Source: Gammaproteobacteria bacterium (GTDB lineage: Bacteria; Pseudomonadota; Gammaproteobacteria; Pseudomonadales; Azotimanducaceae_A). From it: 16,510 nucleotides of DNA. The DNA lies in assembly GCA_028819775.1 (NCBI GenBank), contig JAPPKV010000476.1, forward strand, positions 1-16,510, given 5' to 3'. The position numbers and the translations under genes are program-made. The notes beneath the pieces are model-generated. The model saw only the letters and a program-made list of their open reading frames with translations. It had not been told where the DNA came from and searched no databases. Shown here piece after piece: positions 9,264 through 16,510 of this stretch (position 1 is the stretch's first letter; each line of letters opens with the position of its first letter).

Positions 9264-12200
9264 ATGATGCCTAGGAAACTCACTGCCACCAGTCTCGTCC
9301 TCGCCGCCGTCGCGGTCGTCGTCTACCTTGGCCTGAACGTCGGCGAACAACGCCTCGGTCCAGAACACGCCCAGACGGCTCTTGACGAGACCGAAAAAGA
9401 CCGACTTGCCAGCAGCGAGGCGATCTCGCGGATCGCTGCCGAAAGCGAAACCATCGACGCGGTCGCCGCGTCGTCCAGAAACGCGGAGGCGGACGTTGCC
9501 CACCAAACCAGCGCACCGCCGGATTTCGTTCCAGCACCGCCAATCACCCGTAAACCAACGCCCCCCGAAGGCTACTCGTTCACCGGCTATCACGACGTCT
9601 CTCGGGGACCCATGACCGCCGGCGATCTTGACCGCCAACATGCGCAGGCGGACCCACCCGAGTGGATGACCTTCGGCGACGAGGCACTCGCCGAATTGGC
9701 CGCGGCGTCCGGGCGCGACTGGTCGTTCGGCTGGGTCAAGCTGGCCGAGGGAGCGGATCTCGAGGCCCTGGACGCAATGCTCGCGGCATACGGCGGGCAA
9801 GTCCTCGGCCGCGCGGGTGATCTGGTACGGGCCCGCCTGCCGGGCGACGCCTCCACCCTGCAGGCAATCGCCACCGCCGAATCGGTAGCTGGCGTGGGGG
9901 CCGTCCCGCCCGATCGCAAGGTCACCGAAACGCTTCATGAACGCGCCGCAACGAATGTCCACGAAGAGGTGCCCGTGTGGATCACGCTGATGTCGGACGA
10001 CCCCGATGGCCAGTGGCGTCGCGCGCTCAAGCAGCTCGGGGCGGAGGTCGGCCGGTTCGATCCCGCCATCCGGACCTATCCCGCCACCATACCGCTGGCC
10101 GCTCTCGGGCCGATTTCGGCGGCCGACTTCGTGCTGGCCGTGGAGGCCATCGGTCGGGTGGTGCCGACGCTGGAGATAGCGGCACCGTCCATGGGTGCCG
10201 ATGCGCTGCGCAGCTACGATGCCGCGACCGGGACGTTCGTAGGCACCGGCGGCGCATCCGTCACCGTCGGCGTCATGGACACCGGGCTCAACGTCGACCA
10301 CCCGGACATCTCGTCGAACCGTCGCAGCATCTGCGGCACCAATCTCACGGACTTCTTCAACACGCGGGAGGAAGACCAGGATCTCTGGTTCGACGCCTTC
10401 GGACACGGCTCCCACGTCACGGGCATTGTCCTCGGCAATGGGGCCGACGATCGCGACCGCGTCGGGATGGCACCACTGGTCCAGGACATCCGCTTCGCCA
10501 AGGTGCTCAACACCTACGGCGGCGGAACGGCGCTGGGCTGGAACCGCGCAATGGATTGGTTCGCCAAGCCGACGGAGTGCGGCGACGGCGTAGCGCGCAA
10601 AGCGCTGGTCATGAACGCAAGCTTGTCGGTCCGCGCAGACATCTGGGAGGGCCGGTCCGTTGTCGAACGCAAGATCGACGCCTCCATCTGGGCGGCGCGA
10701 CAGTTGTTCGTGACCTCGGCCGCCAACTCCGCCGACGTCGCGTTCTCGAACTTGGCCAGCGCGAAGAACACCCTCTCCGTCGGGGCGGCACAGAACATCG
10801 GCGACATCGCCAGCTTCAGCAGCCACGGGCCGACAAACGAGGGGCGGCTGTTGCGGATGATCGTCGGCACTGGGGTGGCGGTCGCCTCGGCCCGTGGCGG
10901 CGGCGCAAGAGACGGGTATGCCGTGTTCTCCGGCACCAGCATGTCGTCGCCGTCGGTGGTTGGCGTCGCGGCGCTGGTCATGGACGCCGTACCCCGCCTC
11001 AAGGAGGAACCCGCGGCGGTGCGTGCGCGGTTGCTGGCGAGCGCCATCAAGCCCGATGCCTTCCTGGGCAGTCCGGCCGCGTTCCCGCTCGACAACACGA
11101 ACGGGCCGGGAGCGTTCAACAACGTCTACGGCATGGGCAAGGTGTCGGCCCGCACCGCCGTCTTGACCCGTGACGCCGAAGACGGCTGGACCGGCGGCAC
11201 CGCGGCGTTCGATATCGACGCAGAGAGCCATGCCTACCACGACATCGTCGTCCCAGAAGGGGCCAGCCGATTGGATGTCGTCATGACCTGGGACGACCCT
11301 CCTGCGGACACCATTTCGAACCCCGTTCTGCACGACCTCGACCTCTGGTTAGATCGGGGCGCGTCCTGCGGGGACATCGCCGCCTGCGGGCACTACAACT
11401 CCCGCTCCCGGATCGACAACGTCGAGTGGGTCATCGTCCCCAACCCGCCGCCGGGCGTGTACCGCCTGAAGGTGCTGCCGAACCGCATCTACGGACCGGC
11501 GCCGCGCGCGGGCCTGGCATGGACGGTGATCCGCGGCGACTCGTCGCCAGCCCTCAGCGTAGCCGTCGATAGCGACGAAATCGAAGCAGCATCCGGTGGG
11601 TCGTTCGATGTAGAGGTGACGCTCGAATCCGCTGCCTACGTGGCGGCCGGCGCCAACCTGCGCGTCGAGTGCCGGACGGCAGTGGGTTCGACGGCCTGCG
11701 ACGAGCTCTCCTACACCGCCGACGACAGCACCGTGTACCGCGAGGACGGGCTCGAGCGCTCGCTAGTGCGGGACGGGGCCACCATCGTCGTGGGCGAGAT
11801 CGGCCCGGACGAGCAGCAGTCGGTCTCGTTGCGGTTCTCCGGTCACTCGGAAGGCGCTTTCAGGCTGCACTTCTCGGCAAGCGGGTGGAACGCGGAAAGC
11901 GGCGAGGCCTCGGTGGCGGTAACCGTTGGCGACGGGGCGGACATGCCGGCACCGGTGCAACGACCGCCGAACGACGACTTCGCGATGGCCATGGAACTCG
12001 ACAGCATGGGCGGCGAAACGACTTTCGATATCGTCGCCGCGACGCCGGACCCCGGCGAACCACCGTATGCCCTGGCCTTCGGCCACCCGCAACGGGAACG
12101 TTCGCTGTGGTACGTCTGGACCGCACCCGAAACCGGCCTGGCCCGGTTCACGGTCGGCCAGTCCACGCCCGGCGACCATTCCGACTACGTGGTCATCGAC

Positions 12201-14738
12201 GTCTACCGCGACGGGTCGTTGGCGAGTCTCGAAACAATCGGCGGCGGCCAGCTTGGCGGCGGCAGCACATTCTTCGCGAACGAGGGCGAGACCTACCGGG
12301 TTCGCCTTAGCATCCACTCTCGGGATCTGATTGGCCGGTGGTCGGCCATGCCCGACCTAACGCTCGGCTGGGGCCCGGGCAGCCGCCCCGAAAACGACGA
12401 CTACGCGTTCGCCGGAGTCGTCGAGGGCGCCAGCGGAACAATGACCGGGACGAACCAGGGCGCAACCACCCAACCCGCCGAATACATGGGGCACTCGAGC
12501 CCGGTTTCGCCCGTGCCGACCAACGGATGGGCATCGAGCGTCTGGTACCGATGGACCGCCCCGTCGACCGGGGACTACCGCTTCTGGGTCAACCGCGAGG
12601 CCCAAGTCGTCGCCGCCTTCGAGGGCGGGACCTTGTCGGCGGCGAGAATGGTCTCCGGCATCCCGGCACGCGGACCCGACGTCGGCGTCCTGTTCCCGGC
12701 CACCGAAGGCGTCGAGTACCACATCGGCGTCGCCACGGGTAGCGCGTACTGGGCCGGAAGCGAATTCGAGCTGTCGTGGGCGCCGGGGGAACGGGAGTTC
12801 CCAGGCAACGACGACTTCGCAAGCGCCACGCCGACGTTCGGCGGCTTCGGATTCGGCAACGTTGAATTCAACGACCTGACCGTGGAGCACGGCGAACCCG
12901 CAGCGTCGGGTGTCCGAACCGCGTGGTGGAGCTGGCAAGCCCCCGCTGACGGACGCTACACCTGGCTCGTCAACCGCCTCGCTGGTTTCATCGCCGACGA
13001 GGCGCCGCTGCAGATGGCGGTCTTCGCCGGTCACGACCTCGCCTCGCTGGAAGTCGTCGCGATGGACGAGGGGGACGAGACGATGGAACTGCAGATGGCG
13101 TTCGACGCCCGCGCCGACAAAGCCTATCGGGTTGCCATCGGGCTCCCCCGGGATGCCGCGCAGGTTTCGATTCCGTCGGCCTTGCTCTTGATGCAGTGGG
13201 GGCCGACGCCCGAGAACGACGATTTCGCCAATGCCGTTGCGCTTGCCGGCATGAGCGGATCCGTGCGCGGATCCAATGAATTCGCGACCAACGAGAAGGG
13301 CGAGCGCACCGGCTCGCTGGGCGACTCTTCACTGTGGTGGACGTTCGAGCCGGCGGAAAGCGGCTGGATCCGCTTCGAGCTGGACGGCCCGCGCGGTTCG
13401 AAACTCGCCATCTACCGGATCGGTGCCGACGGCGAAATGGTACTCGTCCGGACAAGCCAAGACCTCGGCGCCTTCGCCGCGACAATACACGCCGAGGCGG
13501 GTGTGCGGTACGTGTTGCGCCTCGGGACCTATTACCGGGACGCCGACGGCTTTGGCGGCGCACAACGCGGGGACTTCGAGCTCTCCTGGGGACCGTCGGA
13601 TCCGCCCGCCCTGCTGCGCTATGTCGACAGCGTCGCGGATGGCACGATCGCCGGCGACGGCTCGGTAGTCGAACTCGAAACGCTCGGCAACCAGGCCTTC
13701 AACGCCGATGGCACTGAACTCTACGTGGCGTCGGCGGCGGGCATCCTGGTCTTCGACAGGGATCCGGCCACCGGGGAAGTGAATTTGACCGATACACTCG
13801 AGGACTACCCGGTCATAGACGGCTTTTTCAATCCGCCCACGCAGATGATATGGGACGAAGCCGGTGCCGCCTTGCTGGTCGCCGGATGCGACGAGTGGCT
13901 CAAGTTCACGGCGTCGGCGGACGGTGGGATCGAGCACGCCGGCAGCATCGACGGCGCGCCGTGTCCCCTCGGCGATGTCTTGGTCGAGGGGGACTTCGTG
14001 CACCACGTGATGAAGCCGTGGCTGATCGAGACGTTCCAATTCGACGAGGGACACGACGCCTTGAGTTCCGCGGGCGTCAACATGATCCCCGACGTTTCCC
14101 GGGCGGCGATGACCGCGGATGGCGAGAACATCTACGCCATCGCCAACGATGCGGGCGAGTACTCGCTGATCGCAATGGAGCGGGACGCCGAAACCGGCGA
14201 CCTGCGAATCTCCACCATCATCGAGGACGGCAGCGTCACCGGCGGCGAAGACGGCAGCGAGGTGCGAGGGCTATCGAACGTACAGGGGTTGACCGTCCAC
14301 GGGTCGCATCTGTTCCTCTCGGTCGGCAGCAGCGGCGCCGACACCCTCGCGTTCGACCTCGCTGACCGCGCCAATCCGGCTTTCCTGGGGAACCAGCCGT
14401 CGTTCCGCCGCGGCTTCGCATCCTGCCAGCATCCTGCGGCGCGGCACGACGCCACGGCGGTGGACGTGGCGTGCGGCGGCGGCGAGTACTTCACCGTACA
14501 GGTCGGCACGGACGGCTCGCTGTTCGGCTCGGACCTTGCGAGAGGCGGCGGCAGCGACTCGTTCGGCAACGCCGTTCCAGCCAACGACTATGTCCTGTCG
14601 TTGGCCGAGAGTCCCGATGGCCGCCATCTCTATGTGGCAGGCTCGGTGTTCTTCTTCGAGTTCGACCCCGTGACGGGGTCTGTCACCTTCGGGTACCGGG
14701 ACCAGTTTCTGGTGTTCGAACGGGTAGGCGGAGGCTGA
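9264..14738 (+). CDS. Very large subtilisin-family (S8) serine protease with repeat array and C-terminal beta-propeller-like region
   Basis: 1,824 residues from the ATG at 9264, which has GGAG six bases upstream; an in-frame TTG at 9252 overlaps that site. Residues 8-24 are a hydrophobic signal or anchor segment with no clear cleavage site. Residues about 145-325 resemble propeptide or inhibitor-like domains. The S8 domain (about 325-625) has Asp339 (VMDTG), His381 (GHGSHVTG), probable oxyanion Asn488 and Ser559 (GTSMSSPS), so it should be active. Next come a jelly-roll-like region (about 640-760) as in KP-43-type proteases and an Ig-like stretch (about 765-890). Four repeats cover about 901-1444. 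Residues about 1451-1824 have propeller-like strands such as GTELYVASAAGILVFDRDPATG. I saw no autotransporter barrel or sorting signal. It is acidic, as expected for export, and probably degrades or binds extracellular material. Substrate and export route are unknown. Confidence 0.92.
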   Translation: MMPRKLTATSLVLAAVAVVVYLGLNVGEQRLGPEHAQTALDETEKDRLASSEAISRIAAESETIDAVAASSRNAEADVAHQTSAPPDFVPAPPITRKPTPPEGYSFTGYHDVSRGPMTAGDLDRQHAQADPPEWMTFGDEALAELAAASGRDWSFGWVKLAEGADLEALDAMLAAYGGQVLGRAGDLVRARLPGDASTLQAIATAESVAGVGAVPPDRKVTETLHERAATNVHEEVPVWITLMSDDPDGQWRRALKQLGAEVGRFDPAIRTYPATIPLAALGPISAADFVLAVEAIGRVVPTLEIAAPSMGADALRSYDAATGTFVGTGGASVTVGVMDTGLNVDHPDISSNRRSICGTNLTDFFNTREEDQDLWFDAFGHGSHVTGIVLGNGADDRDRVGMAPLVQDIRFAKVLNTYGGGTALGWNRAMDWFAKPTECGDGVARKALVMNASLSVRADIWEGRSVVERKIDASIWAARQLFVTSAANSADVAFSNLASAKNTLSVGAAQNIGDIASFSSHGPTNEGRLLRMIVGTGVAVASARGGGARDGYAVFSGTSMSSPSVVGVAALVMDAVPRLKEEPAAVRARLLASAIKPDAFLGSPAAFPLDNTNGPGAFNNVYGMGKVSARTAVLTRDAEDGWTGGTAAFDIDAESHAYHDIVVPEGASRLDVVMTWDDPPADTISNPVLHDLDLWLDRGASCGDIAACGHYNSRSRIDNVEWVIVPNPPPGVYRLKVLPNRIYGPAPRAGLAWTVIRGDSSPALSVAVDSDEIEAASGGSFDVEVTLESAAYVAAGANLRVECRTAVGSTACDELSYTADDSTVYREDGLERSLVRDGATIVVGEIGPDEQQSVSLRFSGHSEGAFRLHFSASGWNAESGEASVAVTVGDGADMPAPVQRPPNDDFAMAMELDSMGGETTFDIVAATPDPGEPPYALAFGHPQRERSLWYVWTAPETGLARFTVGQSTPGDHSDYVVIDVYRDGSLASLETIGGGQLGGGSTFFANEGETYRVRLSIHSRDLIGRWSAMPDLTLGWGPGSRPENDDYAFAGVVEGASGTMTGTNQGATTQPAEYMGHSSPVSPVPTNGWASSVWYRWTAPSTGDYRFWVNREAQVVAAFEGGTLSAARMVSGIPARGPDVGVLFPATEGVEYHIGVATGSAYWAGSEFELSWAPGEREFPGNDDFASATPTFGGFGFGNVEFNDLTVEHGEPAASGVRTAWWSWQAPADGRYTWLVNRLAGFIADEAPLQMAVFAGHDLASLEVVAMDEGDETMELQMAFDARADKAYRVAIGLPRDAAQVSIPSALLLMQWGPTPENDDFANAVALAGMSGSVRGSNEFATNEKGERTGSLGDSSLWWTFEPAESGWIRFELDGPRGSKLAIYRIGADGEMVLVRTSQDLGAFAATIHAEAGVRYVLRLGTYYRDADGFGGAQRGDFELSWGPSDPPALLRYVDSVADGTIAGDGSVVELETLGNQAFNADGTELYVASAAGILVFDRDPATGEVNLTDTLEDYPVIDGFFNPPTQMIWDEAGAALLVAGCDEWLKFTASADGGIEHAGSIDGAPCPLGDVLVEGDFVHHVMKPWLIETFQFDEGHDALSSAGVNMIPDVSRAAMTADGENIYAIANDAGEYSLIAMERDAETGDLRISTIIEDGSVTGGEDGSEVRGLSNVQGLTVHGSHLFLSVGSSGADTLAFDLADRANPAFLGNQPSFRRGFASCQHPAARHDATAVDVACGGGEYFTVQVGTDGSLFGSDLARGGGSDSFGNAVPANDYVLSLAESPDGRHLYVAGSVFFFEFDPVTGSVTFGYRDQFLVFERVGGG
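11964..13595 (+). repeat. Four tandem protein repeats of about 130-140 residues inside the protease
   Basis: Each unit starts near a Pro-x-Asn-Asp-Asp-Phe/Tyr-Ala motif and ends in a Leu/Ser-x-Trp-Gly/Ala-Pro motif. Units start at about 11964, 12387, 12801 and 13209. The middle of each has an aromatic motif: SLWYVWTAPETG, SVWYRWTAPSTG, AWWSWQAPADG and SLWWTFEPAESG, the last two more diverged. Similar N-D-D-F-A repeats occur in large surface and secreted proteins of many bacteria and are thought to be beta-sandwich binding modules. The repeats are diverged at DNA level, so this is an old array and not a recent expansion. Confidence 0.85.
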
Positions 14739-14770
14739 CCGAAGGGCGCCAACGCTGCAGCGTCAGTAGT

Positions 14771-14794
14771 GCCCGTCGCCATTCGGCGGCGGGC
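14771..14794 (+). terminator. Strong hairpin between protease and antiporter
   Basis: GCCCGTCGCC (14771-14780) pairs with GGCGGCGGGC (14785-14794) over the 4-base loop ATTC: ten pairs including one G-U. It lies 33 bases after the protease stop. There is no T run downstream, so it is a likely 3' mRNA structure or weak terminator. The remaining bases of the 14739-14893 gap show no clear promoter. Confidence 0.45.
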
Positions 14795-14893
14795 GCTGCG
14801 TCTCGGGAACACGGACGGGACAACGCCGCCACATGGCTCTTGCCTCGCCGGTCGCGTCGCACGTTGCCGTCCTGATGAGGCACCATAGCCGTC

Positions 14894-16057
14894 ATGCACG
14901 TCGGCATCATCGAGTCCTTCTTCATCATCTTCACCGGGGCCGCCGCCCTGGCCGCCGTGGCGCTCTATACGCGGCAGCCCCTCATTGTGGCCTACATCGC
15001 GATCGGCTGCCTTGTAGGCCCCCACGGCATCGCCCTCGTGTCGGACGACCGGCTGCTTGCCGAGATCGGCGAGATCGGCATCATCTTTCTTCTGTTTCTG
15101 GTCGGCCTCGACCTGCCGCCTGCCAAGCTCAAGGACATGATCGGCGAGTCGGTGTTGACCGCCTTGGCCAGCACGGCGATATTCTTCGCGCTGGGTTTCG
15201 GCGTGATGCTCGCCTTTGGCTTCACCCTTGTCGAAGCCTTGGTCGCGGGCACCGCCTGCGTATTCTCAAGCACGATCCTCGGCATCAAGCTGTTGCCCAC
15301 GACAGTGCTGCACCACCGCCACATTGGCGAGATCGTCATCAGCCTGCTCTTGATACAGGATCTCCTTGCCATCATCGCGCTCTTGATTCTTGCCGGTTTC
15401 GACGCCCAAGGCGGTGTCCTGTCGACGACTCTCACCGTGCTCGTCGCCCTGCCGGTCGTCGCCCTGGTGGCCTACTTCGGCGTGCGGTTCTTCGTGGTGC
15501 CCTTGCTGGCGCGCTTCGACGTCTTCCAGGAATTCACGTTCCTGTTGGCCGTGGGCTGGTGCCTAGGGATCGCCAGCCTGTCGCAAGCGCTCTACTTGTC
15601 CTGGGAAATCGGCGCCTTCGTCGCCGGGGTATCGCTGGCCAATTCGCCAATCGCGCAATACATCACCGAGAACCTGCGACCGCTAAGGGACTTCTTCCTC
15701 GTCCTGTTCTTCTTCGCCGTGGGCGCTGCCATCAATCCATCCCTGCTTCTCGACGTGTGGCTCCCCACGCTCGTACTTGCTGTTGTGCTGGTTGCCACCA
15801 AACCGCCGGTGTTCCAGGCTCTGCTGCGCTGGCAGAAGGAATCCGATCGGGTGTCCCGGGAGGTCGGCTACCGGCTTGGACAGGCGAGCGAGTTCTCCCT
15901 GCTACTGGTCTTCGTCGCGGGCACCGCCCTGCTGTCCGCCGAGGCCGCCCACGTGGTTCAGGGCGCCACCGTGCTCACCTTGCTGCTGTCGAGCTACCTC
16001 GTGGTGTTTCGCTACCCCAGCCCCATCGCGGTATCGGAGACCCTGCGCCGGGATTGA
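14894..16057 (+). CDS. CPA2-family cation:proton antiporter, membrane domain only
   Basis: An inner-membrane antiporter exchanging K+ or Na+ for H+. The 387 residues are almost wholly hydrophobic segments, about 11-13 helices. Family signatures seen: IGCLVGPHGIAL (about 37-48), FLLFLVGLDLPP (about 65-76), the ion-site motif LLIQDLLAI with Gln155-Asp156, GAFVAGVSLANSP (240-252), LFFFAVGAAINP (271-282) and GQASEFSLLL (329-338). The Gln-Asp pair is of the Kef type, not the Asp-Asp pair of NapA. The cytosolic TrkA-N (RCK) domain that Kef proteins carry is absent, so ligand gating must differ or be lacking. The ATG at 14894 has only a poor upstream GAGG about 14 bases away. The gene is convergent with the carboxypeptidase and has no evident partner gene. 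Confidence 0.9.
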   Translation: MHVGIIESFFIIFTGAAALAAVALYTRQPLIVAYIAIGCLVGPHGIALVSDDRLLAEIGEIGIIFLLFLVGLDLPPAKLKDMIGESVLTALASTAIFFALGFGVMLAFGFTLVEALVAGTACVFSSTILGIKLLPTTVLHHRHIGEIVISLLLIQDLLAIIALLILAGFDAQGGVLSTTLTVLVALPVVALVAYFGVRFFVVPLLARFDVFQEFTFLLAVGWCLGIASLSQALYLSWEIGAFVAGVSLANSPIAQYITENLRPLRDFFLVLFFFAVGAAINPSLLLDVWLPTLVLAVVLVATKPPVFQALLRWQKESDRVSREVGYRLGQASEFSLLLVFVAGTALLSAEAAHVVQGATVLTLLLSSYLVVFRYPSPIAVSETLRRD

Positions 16058-16060
16058 CGT

Positions 16061-16073
16061 GCCCTGGCAGGGC
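16061..16073. terminator. Small hairpin between convergent genes
   Basis: GCCCT (16061-16065) pairs with AGGGC (16069-16073) around a 3-base loop, immediately after the antiporter stop and 25 bases beyond the carboxypeptidase stop on the other strand. Its position suits a shared terminator, but the stem is short and no T run follows on either side. Confidence 0.25.
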
Positions 16074-16097
16074 GTTGGAGTCGCCCCGGGATCGCCC

Positions 16098-16510
16098 CTA
16101 CGGGCTGTCGGTGCCGGTGTAGCGCCAGTGCCAGGGTTCGTAGGACACGCCTTGGGGATTGTCCCTGGGGAAGGAGATCTCGAACCCGAACCGAGGCGCG
16201 TTTTGCTTCAGCCAAGCGAACGCGGGCGTGTTCTCGAAAGTCGTTTCAACGTCGGTCTCCGGACTCTCGAGTGCACCGATGTCGATGGCAAGCCCAGTGT
16301 GATGCTCCGAATATCCCGGCGGGGCGACCCAGCGCGCTGCCGATTGCCTGCTGCCGTACTTGCCCACGGCCCGGGTGAAAAGGCCTTCCTGGTAGCCACG
16401 GGTTCGATAGCCCGAGATCGGCACTAGCTCCACGCCGGCAAGCCGGGCGGAGGCCTGCATCGCCCGGAACGCTCGGGCAGCTTCCGCACGCAGTTGCACC
16501 ACCCGGCCGG
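16098..16510 (-). CDS. VanY/M15B-family D-alanyl-D-alanine carboxypeptidase (5' end beyond window)
   Basis: Zinc D,D-carboxypeptidase that trims the terminal D-Ala from peptidoglycan stem peptides in the periplasm or envelope. The visible part (about 137 residues) has the M15B motifs: SGYRTRGYQEGLF, then SEHHTGLAIDIG with a zinc-binding His and Asp, and FEISFPRDNPQGVSYEPWHWRY near the C-terminus with the catalytic Glu and the last zinc His. The TAG stop is at 16098-16100. A GTG at 16502 could serve as a start, but the frame stays open to the edge and family members usually carry more N-terminal sequence, including a signal peptide, so the gene is probably truncated here. It is convergent with the antiporter. 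Confidence 0.88.
   Translation of the reverse strand, partial: GRVVQLRAEAARAFRAMQASARLAGVELVPISGYRTRGYQEGLFTRAVGKYGSRQSAARWVAPPGYSEHHTGLAIDIGALESPETDVETTFENTPAFAWLKQNAPRFGFEISFPRDNPQGVSYEPWHWRYTGTDSP

Noticed and set aside
9039..11333. 764-codon open frame on the minus strand
   Set aside because: It is antisense to the protease, has low-complexity Arg/Gly-rich content and no recognisable domain; long shadow frames are expected at this GC content.
16078..16100. Second REP-like copy with a GTAG head on the minus strand over the carboxypeptidase stop
   Set aside because: The head resembles the copy at 1258, but the following bases do not form the expected hairpin.
14833..16122. 429-codon plus-strand frame overlapping the antiporter
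   Set aside because: It is a shadow of the antiporter in another frame, Arg/His-rich and without membrane segments.

Overview
The window looks like an ordinary chromosomal segment from a GC-rich gammaproteobacterium. The NfuA protein has the gammaproteobacterial layout (degenerate A-type domain fused to an Nfu domain, CxxC at 149/152). The single-protein sulfite/nitrite reductase is followed by a DUF934 partner, an arrangement known from pseudomonads and relatives, and MetH has the full four-module form. No phage, insertion sequence, CRISPR array, tRNA or rRNA was recognised. The species cannot be named from the sequence alone.

Layout, left to right. (1) Positions 1-1223 hold a class I DAHP synthase, the first enzyme of the shikimate pathway. 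In front of it lies the end of a short open frame that closes with Trp-Tyr-Trp-Phe-Phe-Tyr-Arg-stop, followed by two hairpins; the second is a strong intrinsic terminator just before the ribosome binding site. This looks like a transcription attenuator sensing the three aromatic amino acids made by the pathway. (2) Positions 1258-1331 hold a REP/REPIN-like pair of hairpins. (3) On the minus strand, a NYN-domain (PIN-like nuclease) protein lies upstream of nfuA, the Fe-S cluster carrier. (4) On the plus strand are metH (cobalamin-dependent methionine synthase), a siroheme/[4Fe-4S] sulfite or nitrite reductase and its DUF934 companion. (5) Positions 9264-14738 encode a very large secreted or membrane-anchored subtilisin-family protease, with a jelly-roll-like region, four repeats that begin with an N-D-D-F/Y-A motif, and a C-terminal beta-propeller-like region. 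(6) At the right end are a CPA2 cation:proton antiporter and, convergent with it, the 3' part of a VanY-type D,D-carboxypeptidase cut by the window edge.

How the genes fit together. The centre has a sulfur/one-carbon theme: the reductase makes sulfide (if it is a sulfite reductase), MetH makes methionine from homocysteine, and NfuA can supply the [4Fe-4S] clusters that such a reductase needs. DAHP synthase stands apart with its own leader control. The protease, antiporter and carboxypeptidase are envelope or extracellular functions with no evident link to the metabolic genes.

The most notable observation is the aromatic leader/attenuator upstream of DAHP synthase. The second is the unusual mosaic architecture of the 1,824-residue protease. 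All gaps between genes are shorter than about 225 bases. The many other long open frames on both strands are by-products of the high GC content.
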